50,471 nucleotides of DNA from Candidatus Magasanikiibacteriota bacterium (lineage in GTDB: Bacteria > Patescibacteriota > Patescibacteriia > Magasanikbacterales > GWA2-37-8), in the NCBI GenBank assembly GCA_023246715.1, contig JAHFHZ010000004.1, positions 1-50,471 on the forward strand. The letters run 5' to 3'. Position numbers and translations under genes: made by a program. The notes beneath the pieces were generated by a model. It searched no databases. It was given only the letters and a program-made list of their open reading frames with translations, and was not told the origin of the DNA. This document shows, piece after piece, positions 49,606 to 50,471 of this stretch; the stretch's first letter is position 1; each line of letters starts with the position of its first letter.

Positions 49606-49662
49606 CCCAAAGTAATCCAAGCGCTGAAAATCTTCAGCTCTAAGACAACTTTGGGAAGGAGG
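49606..49662 (+). promoter_or_regulatory. Nested leader hairpin directly before a Shine-Dalgarno
   Basis: CCCAAAGT (49606-49613) pairs with ACTTTGGG (49648-49655), enclosing GCTGAA-AATC-TTCAGC (49623-49638). AAGGAGG starts on the very next base. The placement suggests control of ribosome access or protection of the 5' end. Confidence 0.65.
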
Positions 49663-49667
49663 CCACC

Positions 49668-50027
49668 ATGCGTATCGCTGCCAAGCGCACCTTGATTGGT
49701 GTTGCGATCATTCTGGGCCTTGTCGCTTGCGCCTGGGCCGCTCTGAAGAAGCCTGCCGCTGCGCTCCCCACCGAGGTGCGCTGGAGTGATGTGACCCTGC
49801 CACCCTCCACCACCACCTGCGCCAAATACAGGCTGTGGGAGGTTCCGCCCGTGGACCAGGCCGAGCAAGCCGCTGACCCGCGCACGGCCGAGAACCGCTT
49901 CTTTCAGCGCGGTTGCGATGCCCGCCGCGTCACAGATGCTCGAGGCCATCGGGTGTTTCGGCTGCCGGGCGACCCGCTCATCTGCTGCACCAAGAATCCG
50001 GCCCTGGCTGCCGGCCCCAACCCCTAA
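49668..50027 (+). CDS. GC-rich cassette gene: small lipoprotein, unknown
   Basis: The 119 residues begin MRIAAKRTLIGVAIILGLVA with Cys21 as a possible lipidation site, although Ala-Trp after it is unusual. The mature part has TTTCAKYRLWEVPP, FQRGCDARRV and PLICCTKNPA, so about five cysteines in all. No family is recognised. AAGGAGG lies six bases before ATG. It has a private promoter, leader hairpin and strong terminator, and ends the cassette run. Confidence 0.68.
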   Translation: MRIAAKRTLIGVAIILGLVACAWAALKKPAAALPTEVRWSDVTLPPSTTTCAKYRLWEVPPVDQAEQAADPRTAENRFFQRGCDARRVTDARGHRVFRLPGDPLICCTKNPALAAGPNP

Positions 50028-50057
50028 CCCCTGCCGACCTCTCGCGTCGGCCCCATC

Positions 50058-50091
50058 AAAAACCACTCAACAAATTGTTGAGTGGTTTTTT
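50058..50091. terminator. Terminator of the 49668 gene
   Basis: AAAAACCACTCAAC and GTTGAGTGGTTTTT form a 14-bp stem with a 5-base loop. It can also serve the convergent DUF1653 gene. Confidence 0.88.
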
Positions 50092-50102
50092 AGTCGCCAA
50101 GC

Positions 50103-50327
50103 TTATATTTTTGAAAAACGTTGTTGCGTGATCCCATTATATTCCACCATTCCAAAAAACTCTGTTTTGGGCCTGATGAAAATAACATCTTCTCCAAATT
50201 CTGGTATAGCGTAAAGTGGTTTATAAAGCACCCACTCTTCTACCGTTTCGTGATGTCTGGCCAGGCCCGTTACTTGGTAGGTTTTTCCGCTATAATGGCG
50301 ATACACGCCAAGCAGTGATTGGTCCAT
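50103..50327 (-). CDS. DUF1653 family protein
   Basis: The 74 residues match the small DUF1653 family: LLGVYRHYSGKTYQVTGLAR, HHETVEEWVLYKPLY, VIFIRPKTEFFGMVEYNG, and a final RFSKI. The family is a small beta-barrel-like protein of unknown role. I place the start at 50327 (TTATG, MDQSLLG); ATG 50336 and GTG 50378 are in frame. It lies between tRNA-Leu and the cassette terminator, on the tRNA strand. A hairpin CAGAATCC-GTTA-GGATTCTG (50351-50370) separates it from the tRNA. Confidence 0.82.
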   Translation of the reverse strand: MDQSLLGVYRHYSGKTYQVTGLARHHETVEEWVLYKPLYAIPEFGEDVIFIRPKTEFFGMVEYNGITQQRFSKI

Positions 50328-50382
50328 AAAAAGCATCTTATTAAAGATAACAGAATCCGTTAGGATTCTGTATATCACATCG

Positions 50383-50466
50383 TGCGCGAAGAGAGAATCG
50401 AACTCTCATGGCCTTGCGGCCGCGGGATTTTGAGTCCCGTGCGTCTACCAGTTCCGCCATCCGGGC
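50383..50466 (-). tRNA. tRNA-Leu (anticodon CAA)
   Basis: The 84-nt cloverleaf on the minus strand starts GCCCGGATGGCGGAACTGG, has the D-loop GGTAGACGC, anticodon stem-loop CGGGA-CTCAAAA-TCCCG (anticodon CAA), a long variable arm (GCGGCCGCAAGGCC) typical of leucine, T arm GAGAG-TTCGATT-CTCTC, and discriminator A. CCA is not encoded. The acceptor stem as read has one C-C mismatch at the third pair and a G-T pair, so it is imperfect. Confidence 0.9.
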
Positions 50467-50471
50467 AGTTA

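Noticed and set aside
1-50471. Assembly chimera or contamination as the source of the GC-rich genes
   Set aside because: Not excluded, but they alternate with native genes at many sites, use promoters and terminators like the native ones, and a broken copy has repeats inserted; a chimera would normally give one junction. Read coverage would decide.

Overview
The window looks like part of a Candidate Phyla Radiation (Patescibacteria, probably Parcubacteria-like) chromosome. Evidence: a long universal str/S10/spc ribosomal-protein region with no rpmD (L30) between rpsE and rplO, low-complexity extensions on several ribosomal proteins, a TrmB-like regulator, a DUF2200 gene, a methionine aminopeptidase with a lysine-rich insert, and a very large repeat-built surface protein next to a polytopic TPR protein. 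The lineage call is inference; no rRNA gene is present.

Layout. 0-10 kb: small and housekeeping genes (truncated doxX, CDF metal transporter, IS5-family transposase remnant, TrmB regulator, DUF2200, trpS, rlmH, tgt). 10.5-19.3 kb: 1417-aa YadA-head-like surface protein, O-antigen-ligase-like/TPR membrane protein, UvrD-type helicase. 21-27.4 kb: rpsL, rpsG, fusA, a hypothetical gene, tuf, rpsJ. 27.4-38.1 kb: rplC through secY behind a strong promoter and a structured leader. 39.7-43.7 kb: adk, map, ruvX, recO, asnS. 44-50 kb: seven consecutive GC-rich genes for exported proteins, then a DUF1653 gene and tRNA-Leu(CAA).

Two kinds of gene alternate. Native genes have moderate GC, almost no Shine-Dalgarno sequence, and start codons nearly always preceded by T, mostly as GTATG. 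Interspersed among them are 13 intact genes (4219, 6680 minus, 19789 minus, 20192, 24214, 38924, 44208, 45117, 46438, 47261, 47980, 48760 and 49668) and one broken one (38176). These are strikingly GC-rich, carry purine-rich Shine-Dalgarno sequences (mostly AAGGAGG-like) and never have T before the start codon when intact. Most have a private promoter (TTGACA, 17 bp, often TGn before the -10) and/or terminator, and several have a stable hairpin in the leader. Most encode lipoproteins or other exported or membrane proteins; the others include a NifU-like C-terminal domain, a fatty-acid-hydroxylase-like protein and a Cys-His protein. One sits between fusA and tuf, one between secY and adk. Three consecutive genes (46438-48636) are diverged paralogues forming an unrecognised lipoprotein family with two cysteine pairs and a C-terminal VYPLPAGGW-x2-PRLPAG motif. 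This cassette set, with its own translation signals, is the best candidate here for an undescribed system, probably at the cell surface; its function is unknown.

Other notable elements: a palindromic repeat at 38213-38335 whose end is shared with the truncated doxX, REP-like repeats in the cassette-rich intergenic regions, an attenuator-like leader before rplC, and a branched leader before the 20192 gene.
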